36,829 nt of DNA from a virus. Location of the stretch: IMG/VR virus record IMGVR_UViG_3300031566_000176, positions 1 through 36,829 of that record. One strand, written 5' to 3'. The position numbers and the translations under genes were made by a program. Shown piece by piece: positions 28,841 to 36,027 of this stretch (position 1 is its first letter; each line of letters opens with the position of its first letter). The notes under the pieces were generated by a model. It ran no database searches. It saw only the letters and a list, made by a program, of their open reading frames with translations, and was not told the origin of the DNA.

Positions 28841-28867
28841 ACGCGGGTGCAATTCCCGCCCCCGCTA
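28841..28867 (+). other. tRNA/tmRNA 3'-end-like hairpin
   Basis: GCGGG-TGCAATT-CCCGC (28843..28859) is a 5-bp stem with a 7-nt loop like a T-arm, followed by CCCCGCT and A like an acceptor 3' strand. AGCGGGG, its perfect complement, lies at 28593..28599. The preceding ACGCGGG..CCCGCC resembles tmRNA 3' ends. But the T-loop has G where psi55 should be and no D-arm or anticodon arm is recognisable, so this is not a complete tRNA. Confidence 0.35.
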
Positions 28868-28910
28868 CAAAGGTCGGTCAAGGAAAAACGCAAACTTAAC
28901 GGAGGTTGAA

Positions 28911-29135
28911 GTGAGCATCTGGGTTTCTTTCCGCGGTTTACTGATTGAGGTTGAGGGGCATTATGTATCCGCCCCGCCAATCTCAGCACGAGGCGAACCC
29001 CGTGCGGTCGTCGATCCTGGCTATGAGGACTTCGAGGACATCGAGATACTTGGGATTGACACCGACCATTCGGGCGACGATGAATTTCACGAAGCCTGCC
29101 TTGAGGCAGCGAGGGAGGAGGATCGCAATGCCTAA
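28911..29135 (+). CDS. Small acidic hypothetical protein
   Basis: The 74-aa protein starts at GTG 28911 with GGAGG 5 nt upstream. It begins with a beta segment (SIWVSFRGLLIEVEGHYVSA), and its acidic second half (EDFEDIEILGIDTDHSGDDEF) is a style seen in small phage proteins before recombination genes. It overlaps the next gene by 8 bp. Confidence 0.65.
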   Translation: MSIWVSFRGLLIEVEGHYVSAPPISARGEPRAVVDPGYEDFEDIEILGIDTDHSGDDEFHEACLEAAREEDRNA

Positions 29136-29370
29136 AACACCGTATAAAAACGTTCTTGAGAAGTTCAAGGAGCGGTTCAAGGGGATCGTCGCGGAGTCTG
29201 ATGGGTTGATCCCCGAACTGGAGATGGCGGCGAGCATCAAGGACTTGATTACACGCGATCAGGTTATCGCCAGGATTGCCGTGCTTGTTGACCGCCGCTC
29301 TGAGGCGCGGGAATGCTTGAAGATCATCTCGGCAGTCCTGCCGGGCGAATCAAAGGTAATTAAGGAGTAG
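29128..29370 (+). CDS. Small helical hypothetical protein
   Basis: The 80-aa charged, helical protein (NVLEKFKERFKGIVAESDGL early) has GGAGGAGG upstream of ATG 29128. It ends 4 bp before the annealing protein gene and is probably co-translated with it. No family recognised. Confidence 0.65.
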   Translation: MPKTPYKNVLEKFKERFKGIVAESDGLIPELEMAASIKDLITRDQVIARIAVLVDRRSEARECLKIISAVLPGESKVIKE

Positions 29371-29374
29371 AAAG

Positions 29375-30733
29375 ATGGGTGATATAGTTGTCTTTAAGGA
29401 ACCGACAGAGGAACAGGTTGACCTCATCAAAAGAACGGTAGCAAAAGGAGCTACTAATGATGAACTTGCGCTATTCCTCTATCAAGCCAAGCGCACGGGG
29501 CTTGATCCATTACTCCGACAGATTCACGCCGTCAAACGTTGGAGTGAGGGACGAGAAGTGATGGCGATCCAAACGGGGATTGATGGGTATAGACTCATTG
29601 CAGATCGCACGGAGCGATATACCCCTGGAAGAGCCACAACATTCGAACACGATGATAACGGCAAACTCGTTTCGGCGACCGCTTTCATAAAGAAACTCGT
29701 TGCTGGAGAATGGCACGAGGTCACCGCAACTGCTTACTATGATGAGTATGTTCAGAAGAAAAGGGATGGCAATCCCAATAGGTTTTGGAAGGGTATGCCT
29801 CACAATCAACTCGCCAAGTGTGCTGAGGCGTTAGCCCTCAGACGCGCGTTTCCTGCTGAACTTTCAGGGCTTTATACCCACGAGGAGATGCAACAGGCTG
29901 ATAATATGGAGGTTGTTATTCCCGCCACTGGCGAAGTCGTGAAACGTGACGATGGGACTGAAGTTGAACTTGAACCGCCGCCGCCTAAAGTTACCGTCCT
30001 CAAGGTGCTCGACAGGATCAATGCAATCAAGGACATTGAGGCACTACAGGACGCTGAAACGTGGTGGGGTGATAACAAAGGCGATTACCCCGAAGTTCAG
30101 CAGAAGATGATCGTCTCATCGTTGGATAAGAAGCACAATGAGCTAACATCAGCAGTCAAGACCTTCAATCCTACCGATGAAGAGGACGATCCTGGGGCAG
30201 GTCCTGACGAGGCACTGGCGGGCAAGGCGGAGGAGAAAGCTGAACAACTGGAGAAGTTGCCTGTCCTTCCCACCTATTCTGAGGTGCAGCAGCTCCGCAA
30301 ACTCGCCCAGGATTTAGGCTTGGATAACGCCGAACTCAACAAACTCGTTGACGAGAATTTCGGTGAGAACCTAAGAGCGCGAAAAACAAGAGTTGTAGTC
30401 GGCAATTTGATCAAAGACGAGTGGACGGTGATTATGGCTGTCTTGCAAGAGCAAGCGAAGGTAGAACCGAAACAACCGCCCGCCCCGACTGCTGCCAAAC
30501 CGCCACTAAAAGACCTGAGCCTCCCGTCGCTGGAGGAACTCAGGGAGAGATTCCCCGACGTCAAGGAAACTCAACTGATTATGTGGGCGGATAAAAGTGT
30601 GGATGCCCTTGAGGTTGTGCAAAGTAACTTCCGTAAAGGAATTTGGGAGTCAATTTATTCGACAGAAAGGGCAAAGAAGCAGGTCGAGGACTATCTGAAG
30701 TTACTGATCAAGACTAAGACGGCAGCGGAGTAA
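29375..30733 (+). CDS. Bet/Red-beta family single-strand annealing protein with a long C-terminal extension
   Basis: Residues about 10-190 match the phage recombination protein Bet family: ELALFLYQAKRTGLDPLLRQIHAVKRW, then MAIQTGIDGYRLIADRTERY, ATAYYDEYVQKK and FWKGMPHNQLAKCAEALALRRAFPAELSGLYTHEE. It anneals complementary strands in recombination and replication restart. Residues 190-452 form an extra, Pro/Glu/Lys-rich region with two predicted helical parts (LPTYSEVQQLRKLAQDLGLD; LEELRERFPDVKETQLIMW), making it much longer than lambda Bet (261 aa). No exonuclease partner is visible nearby. SD AAGGAG precedes ATG 29375. Confidence 0.88.
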   Translation: MGDIVVFKEPTEEQVDLIKRTVAKGATNDELALFLYQAKRTGLDPLLRQIHAVKRWSEGREVMAIQTGIDGYRLIADRTERYTPGRATTFEHDDNGKLVSATAFIKKLVAGEWHEVTATAYYDEYVQKKRDGNPNRFWKGMPHNQLAKCAEALALRRAFPAELSGLYTHEEMQQADNMEVVIPATGEVVKRDDGTEVELEPPPPKVTVLKVLDRINAIKDIEALQDAETWWGDNKGDYPEVQQKMIVSSLDKKHNELTSAVKTFNPTDEEDDPGAGPDEALAGKAEEKAEQLEKLPVLPTYSEVQQLRKLAQDLGLDNAELNKLVDENFGENLRARKTRVVVGNLIKDEWTVIMAVLQEQAKVEPKQPPAPTAAKPPLKDLSLPSLEELRERFPDVKETQLIMWADKSVDALEVVQSNFRKGIWESIYSTERAKKQVEDYLKLLIKTKTAAE

Positions 30734-30811
30734 ATGTTCGGGGGGTGGCGTGGTGTGAACTGGACAGCTACACGCATCACGCCGCCCGCCGAGCAGAGGG
30801 GAGTGGAATGA
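30734..30811 (+). CDS. Possible 25-aa coupled peptide
   Basis: ATG 30734 directly follows the stop of the annealing protein gene (TAAATG) with GGAG just before it. The frame (MFGGWRGVNWTATRITPPAE and 5 more) ends in a TGA that overlaps the ATG of the next gene. The tight coupling on both sides supports translation; the sequence shows no motif. Confidence 0.4.
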   Translation: MFGGWRGVNWTATRITPPAEQRGVE

Positions 30812-31056
30812 ACCTGATTAAAAAGTTGATGAAAGTCGTTTGTAAAAATTCAAACATAATTCCCTCTCAAGATGCTATAAGGGTTGTCCGCACCGCCCTG
30901 CGTGAGAAGGCGAAAGAGTGGGAACAGAAGGCAGTTAAACTTGACAATGAATACCCACATAAACCGTTTATTAGTCTCGAATACATTCAGGGTTATGCGG
31001 CTGCCTGCGATGAACATAGTCGCCAGCTTCGTGAGATGGCGGGCGAAGAGAGATGA
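30808..31056 (+). CDS. Hypothetical protein, 82 aa
   Basis: The helical, basic protein (IIPSQDAIRVVRTALREKAK in the middle) starts at ATG 30808 behind GGGGAG. A longer frame beginning upstream is not needed. It overlaps the RusA gene by 4 bp. The style, a set of helices with GYAAACDEHSRQL, is common for small phage early proteins. Confidence 0.65.
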   Translation: MNLIKKLMKVVCKNSNIIPSQDAIRVVRTALREKAKEWEQKAVKLDNEYPHKPFISLEYIQGYAAACDEHSRQLREMAGEER

Positions 31057-31517
31057 AGATAACATTCACCATCCCCGGCCATCCGGTTGCCAAAGCCCGA
31101 CCTCGTGTGATTGTCAAAGGCGGGCGCACTTGGGGATATACGCCAGAAAGTTCGGAGCAATATATGGCGCTTTTGAGGACTTTGGCTTCAGACGAGATGT
31201 GTTGTCATACGTCCGAAAGGCGGATTCCGTTGTTAGAATCGCCATTAAAGTTGACGTGTAAGTTCTATTTCCGTCGACCGAAAGGACACTTTGGGACTGG
31301 TAAGAATGGTGGCAAATTAAAGGACAGATATATCAATGCACGTCCAACCGGCAATCCCGAAATCAGCAATCTCGTAAAGGCGATTGAGGATGGCTGCAAT
31401 GGCATTGTATATCGAGATGACTCTCAGATTGTCGAATATGGAGCGGGCAGCGGCAAGTATTATGTTGACGACAAACATCCGGCTGAAGGGGCTGAAGTTA
31501 CAGTTGAGTTAGCATAA
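31053..31517 (+). CDS. rusA: RusA-family Holliday junction resolvase
   Basis: The 154-aa protein begins FTIPGHPVAKARPRV (usual RusA opening 'f.ipg.PvpkqRPRv'). It carries the active-site region NPEISNLVKAIEDGCNGIVYRDDSQI (102-126). RusA cuts four-way junctions and helps resolve recombining or packaged phage DNA. The usual PDxDN reads PEISN here: the Ser variant occurs in relatives I recall, but Glu for the first Asp is notable. It would work with the annealing protein encoded upstream. Confidence 0.85.
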   Translation: MKITFTIPGHPVAKARPRVIVKGGRTWGYTPESSEQYMALLRTLASDEMCCHTSERRIPLLESPLKLTCKFYFRRPKGHFGTGKNGGKLKDRYINARPTGNPEISNLVKAIEDGCNGIVYRDDSQIVEYGAGSGKYYVDDKHPAEGAEVTVELA

Positions 31518-31518
31518 A

Positions 31519-31683
31519 ATGTCAGTCGAACCCTATGACGGCCCTGGCTCCGTAGCCGAACTCCGCCGCTGGCTCGAAGACGATCTTTTCCGAGACGATC
31601 CTTTTGAGCCGCAGCCGGAAGATACAGACCGTGATCTCCGTATCCTGCGTAAAGCAGTTCACCCAAGGCTCATATTAAGATGA
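31519..31683 (+). CDS. Small hypothetical protein, 54 aa
   Basis: ATG 31519 lies 1 bp after the RusA stop. The protein is acidic (RRWLEDDLFRDDPFEPQPED) with a basic end (LRILRKAVHPRLILR). It ends in TGA overlapping the ATG of the 12-codon frame at 31680. No strong SD of its own, so reinitiation is likely. Confidence 0.5.
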   Translation: MSVEPYDGPGSVAELRRWLEDDLFRDDPFEPQPEDTDRDLRILRKAVHPRLILR

Positions 31684-31718
31684 ACGCGCTTCCTGAACCG
31701 TATTATAGCAATAGTTGA
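31680..31718 (+). pseudogene. 12-codon stub resembling the N-terminus of a phage DNA methylase
   Basis: MNALPEPYYSNS then TGA. 'LP.PYY.d' is the common N-terminus of phage N4/N6-type DNA methylases. It overlaps the previous stop and is followed 1 bp later by the start of the C5 methyltransferase. It may be the remnant of a replaced methylase gene, or chance. Confidence 0.25.
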
Positions 31719-31719
31719 T

Positions 31720-32658
31720 ATGACACACGGTTCGTTATTTGCAGGTATAGGTGGATTTGATCTCGCTTGCGAACTCAATGAGATTGAAACCGCTTGGCAA
31801 GTAGAAATAGATAAAAATTGCCAAACCGTATTACGCAATCACTTTAAGGGAGTGAAACTTTTTGATGACATCCGAACTGTCGGGAGACATAACCTTGCCC
31901 CAGTTGATATTATTACAGGAGGATTCCCCTGCCAAGACGTGTCGGTTGCCGGAAAACGGGCGGGTCTTGCTGGAGAGCGGTCTGGATTATGGTTTGAGTT
32001 TGCAAGAGTTATTGATGAACTTGAGCCACGGGGGGTTGTTATCGAGAATGTGCCCGGTCTTTTATCCAGCAATGGCGGAAGAGACTTTGCCGTCATCATT
32101 CAGTGGCTGGTCAAACGGGGGTATGGCGTGGTCTGGCGGATACTTGATGCTCAACATTTCGGAGTGCCCCAGCGAAGGCGTAGAGTCTTCATTATCGGGA
32201 GTCTTGGAAACGGACGTGCCTCGCAAGTATTATTTGAGTCCGAAGGCTTGTGCAGGGATACTGCGCCGAGCCGAAAAGTGGGGGAAGAGATTGCCTACCC
32301 GATTAGAGCAAATCCTTCGCACAGTGGCGACAAAGGAGATGGTGGATTGAATACGACACTCGTTGCGAGACCGCTATCAACTTCAAATCAGCGAATTGAT
32401 GCTGAAACCGAGACTCTAATTATTGATAACATTGCAAAGGCAAGACGCAATTCGGACGGAGCAGTTATCTGGGAGATGCCCCACGCGAGCGGTGTCCGCC
32501 GCTTAACCCCAACCGAGTGTGAACGGTTGCAGGGATTCCCTGATGGTTGGGCTGCTGGGCTTGCCGATAGTGCCCGTTATCGAATGCTCGGAAATGCAGT
32601 TGCTGTGCCAGTCGTGGAATGGATACTCAAACGCCTATCGCAAGAGGTGCTGTTATGA
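31720..32658 (+). CDS. DNA C5-cytosine methyltransferase
   Basis: The 312-aa enzyme has all main motifs: I GSLFAGIGGFD (SAM binding), IV GGFPCQDVS with catalytic Cys71, VI IENVPG, VIII QRRRRVFI, IX RRLTPTECERLQGFPDGW and X RYRMLGNAVAVPV. The target-recognition region between VIII and IX is fairly short (about 90 residues). With the MT-A70 adenine methyltransferase at 25837 the phage can modify two different bases, probably to escape host restriction. No cognate nuclease is adjacent. SD is weak; ATG 31720 is the first good start. Confidence 0.92.
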   Translation: MTHGSLFAGIGGFDLACELNEIETAWQVEIDKNCQTVLRNHFKGVKLFDDIRTVGRHNLAPVDIITGGFPCQDVSVAGKRAGLAGERSGLWFEFARVIDELEPRGVVIENVPGLLSSNGGRDFAVIIQWLVKRGYGVVWRILDAQHFGVPQRRRRVFIIGSLGNGRASQVLFESEGLCRDTAPSRKVGEEIAYPIRANPSHSGDKGDGGLNTTLVARPLSTSNQRIDAETETLIIDNIAKARRNSDGAVIWEMPHASGVRRLTPTECERLQGFPDGWAAGLADSARYRMLGNAVAVPVVEWILKRLSQEVLL

Positions 32659-32786
32659 ATCACATCCCTATCGCAATCGACATCCTTGTCATAATCATAA
32701 TAATACTTTTAGCTATTATCATTGGGCGGGAACTCGTTAATTGGCTTGTTAGATGGATGGAAAGAGGAAAGGGGGGAGAAGAATGA
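32655..32786 (+). CDS. 43-aa single-span membrane peptide
   Basis: ATG 32655 overlaps the methyltransferase stop (ATGA) and GAGGTG lies 6 nt upstream. The product has a very hydrophobic stretch (IDILVIIIIILLAIIIG) and a basic, Gly/Lys-rich end. It overlaps the zinc-ribbon gene by 4 bp. Function unknown. Confidence 0.55.
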   Translation: MNHIPIAIDILVIIIIILLAIIIGRELVNWLVRWMERGKGGEE

Positions 32787-32971
32787 CGCGCCGTTGCCTT
32801 AACCCCAGATGCAGGAGCTATTACATCAGAACCGTCCTGCGGATGGACGACAACGTGGACGGGAGCAAATTACGACAGTTCCGCTGCCTTGAATGCGGAT
32901 ACAGTTGGTCGGAGCGGGAGCCTAAACCCGCTGAAGTCAAACCTGAAGGAGAGAGTGATGAACGTGTGTGA
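32783..32971 (+). CDS. Zinc-ribbon protein
   Basis: The 62-aa protein has two Cys pairs, CLNPRC (5, 10) and CLEC (35, 38) in RQFRCLECGYSWSE, a four-Cys zinc ribbon like those of phage transcription activators (Ogr-like) or small nucleic acid-binding proteins. The linker VLRMDDNVDGSKL fits a beta-hairpin ribbon. GGGGGGAG lies upstream of ATG 32783. Confidence 0.7.
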   Translation: MTRRCLNPRCRSYYIRTVLRMDDNVDGSKLRQFRCLECGYSWSEREPKPAEVKPEGESDERV

Positions 32972-33194
32972 AGAGTTAAAGTATCAGGCACTTAATTCTG
33001 ATCCGATTTGGGGGAATGTTTCTGAGGTAGCCATTACGCTCATCACCACCGCCGTGAACGAGCTGGTGGAGAAGTGGGAGACATCAACGCCTTCCATAAC
33101 ACAAACTCATCGCGATTATTATCTCGGACTTAAGGATTGTGCCGAAATGCTCCGCGACAAGTTCGGGGTCAAACCGGATGGGGAAGGGGGGTAG
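32958..33194 (+). CDS. Hypothetical protein, 78 aa
   Basis: Starts at ATG 32958 behind GGAGAG, overlapping the zinc-ribbon gene by 14 bp. The protein is helical (ELKYQALNSDPIWGNVSEVA, then DYYLGLKDCAEMLRDKFGV). Its last part, 'yylGl.dca..Lr.kfg', recalls short motifs in small phage proteins. No function recognised. It ends 28 bp before the next promoter. Confidence 0.6.
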   Translation: MNVCEELKYQALNSDPIWGNVSEVAITLITTAVNELVEKWETSTPSITQTHRDYYLGLKDCAEMLRDKFGVKPDGEGG

Positions 33195-33222
33195 AGAATG
33201 GCTTGGGGAATAGTGAAAGCAC

Positions 33223-33251
33223 TTGACATTGGGGTTTGAATTGCTTATATT
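33223..33251 (+). promoter_or_regulatory. Rightward sigma-70 promoter for the HNH gene
   Basis: TTGACA, 17 bp, TATATT. It directly abuts TGGTGG, which is also found just after the -10 of the replication-gene promoter at 36036..36041. Confidence 0.8.
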
Positions 33252-33258
33252 GGTGGCG

Positions 33259-33343
33259 GCGGGTCGCTCCCGCTTAATGGTTCGGCTGGGTTGAGGTCTC
33301 CTCGATGACTATCAACCCACCGAACACCACCATCAATCGAGGA
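33259..33343 (+). promoter_or_regulatory. Pseudoknot leader occluding the SD of the HNH gene
   Basis: 5' hairpin GCGGG/CCCGC (33259..33273). Stem GTTCGG-c-TGGGTTGA (33280..33294) with TCAACCCA-CCGAAC (33312..33325): 14 bp with one bulged C. The 17-nt loop has TCCTCGAT (33299..33306), which pairs over 8 bp with ATCGAGGA (33336..33343), including the SD GAGG; ATG follows 7 nt later. The same architecture with different bases lies before the replication gene (36051..36134). Confidence 0.75.
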
Positions 33344-33350
33344 CTCCAAA

Positions 33351-33971
33351 ATGAAAACAGAAAAGCAATGCACCAAGTGCGGTGAAGTAAAGTCGCTGAA
33401 GGAATTCTACTTCCAGAAACAGGATAATTGTTATCGTGGTGAATGTAAAGAATGCAGAAGGTCATATTTACATTTATGGGGTCAAATCCATAAGTTGGAA
33501 ATTCGAGAAAGAAAGCGTAATTACAATCAGATTCACAGACTGGAGATTCAAGAGAGACATAGCCAATACTATCAAACTCATAAAAATAAGTGGAAATTGT
33601 ATTATCGATTCAATAAAGACAAACATCATAAATCAACTCGTTTATATTACCAAACCCATAAACTTGAAGCGCAAAAATATCAGCGTCAATATCGTCAAAC
33701 ACCAGCGGGTAAATTGATTCGGCGTAATGCCGCCCATCGTCGCCGTGCACTGAAAAAAGATGGTAATATAACACTTGCTCAATGGAATGCCATCAAGTTA
33801 CAGCAAAAATACAAATGTTATTGGTGTAAGCGTAGGTTTAAAGATAGCGAACTGACTATAGATCACGTAATCCCACTTTCAAAGGGCGGGGTGCACGATA
33901 TAAGCAATACGGTTGCAGCGTGTAAACCTTGTAATTTAAGTAAACAAGACAAAATCTGGAGTTTAATGTGA
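33351..33971 (+). CDS. HNH endonuclease with an N-terminal zinc ribbon and repeat-rich linker
   Basis: The 206-aa protein has an N-terminal Cys set (Cys7, 10, 27, 32, 35) and a C-terminal HNH nuclease (about 153-206): CYWC, then LTIDHVIPLSKGGVHD with Asp171-His172, a downstream Asn186, and CKPC, which completes the structural zinc site. The linker repeats a Tyr/His/Lys unit (NQIHRLEIQE, YYQTHKLEAQ, YQRQYRQT). The gene is AT-rich against its surroundings and has its own promoter and leader, so it looks like a mobile, homing-type gene; it could also help DNA packaging or damage host DNA. Confidence 0.85.
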   Translation: MKTEKQCTKCGEVKSLKEFYFQKQDNCYRGECKECRRSYLHLWGQIHKLEIRERKRNYNQIHRLEIQERHSQYYQTHKNKWKLYYRFNKDKHHKSTRLYYQTHKLEAQKYQRQYRQTPAGKLIRRNAAHRRRALKKDGNITLAQWNAIKLQQKYKCYWCKRRFKDSELTIDHVIPLSKGGVHDISNTVAACKPCNLSKQDKIWSLM

Positions 33972-34153
33972 ACTCTATAGTTTTAACCGCCAACCAGCGG
34001 AAGGGGCTGCTGGAGGTCTTAAAACAGTGCGAGGATTACCTGACAATGATGATTGAACTTGAAATTATGACAGACCACAAGAAGGAACAGAAGTTAGTCC
34101 GAAAAGTCCGGGCAGAAATGAAGACGCTCAAGTCCGGCGACCACAATGTTTGA
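33968..34153 (+). CDS. Small hypothetical protein, 61 aa
   Basis: Starts at GTG 33968 overlapping the HNH stop (GTGA), indicating coupling. The helical protein begins NSIVLTANQRKGLLEVLKQC and ends in a basic helix. No family recognised. It overlaps the next gene by 8 bp. Confidence 0.6.
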   Translation: MNSIVLTANQRKGLLEVLKQCEDYLTMMIELEIMTDHKKEQKLVRKVRAEMKTLKSGDHNV

Positions 34154-34340
34154 TCACCGCCTGTTCACCGCCGACGTGCGCTTACTGCCAATTACTGGCT
34201 GTTGGGAATGCCGACATTGGAAAGAAAGGTGGGATGATGGGGTCCGCTATACAATTGATTGCCACCATCCCGACGTTGGAGTTCGGGAGATTGATGTAGC
34301 GATGTCTAAGTTTCCCAAATGGTGTCCACTTCGCAGTTAG
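34146..34340 (+). CDS. Small Cys-rich protein, probable zinc binder
   Basis: The 64-aa protein has four spaced Cys (19, 22, 39, 60) in GCWECRHW, IDCHHPDV and KWCPL. This pattern is common in small phage proteins ('CweC.h......C..p......CP') and is likely to bind zinc. It starts inside the previous gene. A stretch of 82 bp follows before the next start with a hydrophobic but startless frame. Confidence 0.6.
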   Translation: MFDHRLFTADVRLLPITGCWECRHWKERWDDGVRYTIDCHHPDVGVREIDVAMSKFPKWCPLRS

Positions 34341-34422
34341 ATACCAAACCTTCATCATCTGGGGTCTGGTGCTGGCGGTTGTCATTCTTTGCGTCATCGT
34401 GCTAACCTGAAAGGATACGACA

Positions 34423-34656
34423 ATGATATTGATATTTGATAAGTATCGAGGTGCTCTAAATTTATCGGCTGCCAAATTTATGAGGTCGGGAAGGAAATCC
34501 TTGCTGGTTACATTTCCTGACGGTAGCCGGTATGCAGTTCATCGCCTTTGCATATTGACACTCGAAGGGTTAATGAGTAGAAAATCAGTAATAGATTATC
34601 AGTGGCGACAGCTTAAAAAGAGTAAAATCAAGGAGGACGACAATGAAACTACGTGA
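34423..34656 (+). CDS. Hypothetical protein, 77 aa
   Basis: ATG 34423 has AAAGGA 7 nt upstream. The protein is basic with a beta-rich front half (SLLVTFPDGSRYAVHRLCIL) and a helical, charged end. No family recognised. It overlaps the next gene by 14 bp. Confidence 0.6.
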   Translation: MILIFDKYRGALNLSAAKFMRSGRKSLLVTFPDGSRYAVHRLCILTLEGLMSRKSVIDYQWRQLKKSKIKEDDNETT

Positions 34657-34936
34657 TCTTGTCACGAAGGAATGGCGGGTTGAAGATGAACCGCTTTCCG
34701 AGCGTTGCAAAGACAATTTGTTCCCAAATTATTACTGTGTCATTGAGGTAAATGGAGAACGATTAGAGGCAATCGCTCGTTGCCGCGACCGCGAGACCGC
34801 CACCGCCATCGCCGCGCTGCCGAAGTTGTATGACCTTGCACTTGAGGTCATTAAGACAAGCGGTGGTTATAGCAGACATTTGGCGCAACTTGCCCTTGAC
34901 GCCGCCAACGTCGCGGATGAACAGGAGGTGAAATGA
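34643..34936 (+). CDS. Hypothetical protein, 97 aa
   Basis: ATG 34643 follows AAGGAGG. The segment CRDRETATAIAALPKLYDLALEVI belongs to the same loose family as the startless frame at 2342..2527 ('NA..IAaaPeLl.al'), a widespread small phage protein of unknown role. It overlaps the following gene by 4 bp. Confidence 0.65.
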   Translation: MKLRDLVTKEWRVEDEPLSERCKDNLFPNYYCVIEVNGERLEAIARCRDRETATAIAALPKLYDLALEVIKTSGGYSRHLAQLALDAANVADEQEVK

Positions 34937-35310
34937 AACCCACACAGACCGAGATGAACTCCGACCTGCTTGAACGGGCAGGTTATGAATGGTTTACAAC
35001 AGGCAGGGGTAGTCCATCTTTTCTCGAAAAGCCTGAGAATAATGAGGGATATTGGCATCCCTGCGAGAGACCTGATAATTTGGATAATGACGATTATTTT
35101 CACAGTGTGCCTGATTACTTCACCGACCGCAACGCCCTTTGGGAACTGGAGGAGAAGATGTCGGATGAAGAGAAAATCCGCTATGAAGAGGAAGTTGGAT
35201 ATTACACCTTTTCAGGTGGATACAATTCGAGGTTTTGGAGTGCCCGCCACACCCCGACCGATGTGTTGGCCGAGGCGGCGTGGAAGGCGACGAGAGTGGA
35301 GGACAAATGA
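34933..35310 (+). CDS. Hypothetical acidic protein, 125 aa
   Basis: The protein is acidic and aromatic (GYWHPCERPDNLDNDDYFHS; DEEKIRYEEEVGYYTFSGGY). AGGAGG lies upstream of ATG 34933, which overlaps the previous stop. The end, TPTDVLAEAAWKATRVE, resembles the end of other small phage proteins ('at.a..eAaw.alr'). No function recognised. Confidence 0.6.
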   Translation: MKPTQTEMNSDLLERAGYEWFTTGRGSPSFLEKPENNEGYWHPCERPDNLDNDDYFHSVPDYFTDRNALWELEEKMSDEEKIRYEEEVGYYTFSGGYNSRFWSARHTPTDVLAEAAWKATRVEDK

Positions 35311-35792
35311 CCGAAGAACAGAAGCTGAACCGCGAGGCGCTGGAGGTGCTGGGAGGAGTGAAACACTGCCAATACCCAGGGTGCAATCGTCCGTTAAGAA
35401 GGGACAATAAGACCGGGCATTGCGGATTGCATTATCAATTCAAACTATGTCCTGTCTGTAAAGCATATTATTACCGCTATGCCCAGCAGTGCTCAAACTG
35501 CGTAAGGAGGGGGATAGAGTTAAGGAAGACCTCTGCATCGCGGCCGGCTACGATTGACCTGAGTAAGTTGAAGCCGATTACTGATAGGTGGAAGGAGAAT
35601 GCCCGCCGGGTCCGGGTCTACCGACCGAAAGGATGGAGCCAGAAGATACTGGAGGTGGGGCATAGAGCCGAGGGTTACCGTAATTCCACACTTAGATGCC
35701 GGGCGTTTGGGGACTGGCACTTGGATAAGGTGCTTACCGATCCGTTTTTAGGGCGGGTGCGGAGAGAAAAGGAAGATGAAGGCGATTCCTAA
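35307..35792 (+). CDS. Zinc-binding hypothetical protein, 161 aa
   Basis: Two metal sites are apparent: Cys21-x4-Cys26 with Cys39/His42 (CQYPGC ... GHCGLH), and Cys48-x2-Cys51 with Cys62-x2-Cys65 (CPVC ... CSNC). The rest is very basic (ENARRVRVYRPKGWSQKI) and likely binds nucleic acid. ATG 35307 overlaps the previous stop and has GGAGG 7 nt before it. It ends 22 bp before the next chosen start. Confidence 0.65.
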   Translation: MTEEQKLNREALEVLGGVKHCQYPGCNRPLRRDNKTGHCGLHYQFKLCPVCKAYYYRYAQQCSNCVRRGIELRKTSASRPATIDLSKLKPITDRWKENARRVRVYRPKGWSQKILEVGHRAEGYRNSTLRCRAFGDWHLDKVLTDPFLGRVRREKEDEGDS

Positions 35793-35814
35793 CCTTAGCC
35801 TGAAAGGAGAGACA

Positions 35815-36027
35815 ATGTGTGAATGGATGAACAAATTCAACGATGACGGCAGCCTGAAACCTGCCCATCAAATTGTTCAAGAACAAGCTGATGATGAAAG
35901 CTTATGGTTTATAAATGAAAGCATAGAAACCGCATACATACAGCAAGCTCTTACATTATTACATTCAGTAGTCAATATGAATCATTTACAGAAGTCAATC
36001 GAGGAAGGGGGCTTGACATCGAGGTGA
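35815..36027 (+). CDS. Hypothetical protein, 70 aa
   Basis: ATG 35815 has AAAGGAGAG just upstream; an in-frame ATG at 35776 would overlap the previous gene. The protein is helical and acidic (DDGSLKPAHQIVQEQADDES). Its end overlaps the promoter of the replication gene (36013..36041). Confidence 0.6.
   Translation: MCEWMNKFNDDGSLKPAHQIVQEQADDESLWFINESIETAYIQQALTLLHSVVNMNHLQKSIEEGGLTSR

Noticed and set aside
28785-28870. A complete tRNA gene ending at the T-arm-like hairpin
   Set aside because: No acceptor partner, D-arm or anticodon arm fits within the normal 75 nt upstream.
31862-32350. 162-codon + strand frame
   Set aside because: It lies inside the cytosine methyltransferase gene in another frame and shows no motif, while the methyltransferase motifs are complete.
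34313-34412. Hydrophobic frame (IIWGLVLAVVILCVIVLT) after the Cys-rich gene
   Set aside because: No ATG, GTG or TTG precedes the hydrophobic part in that frame, so I did not call a gene, though a non-standard start cannot be ruled out.
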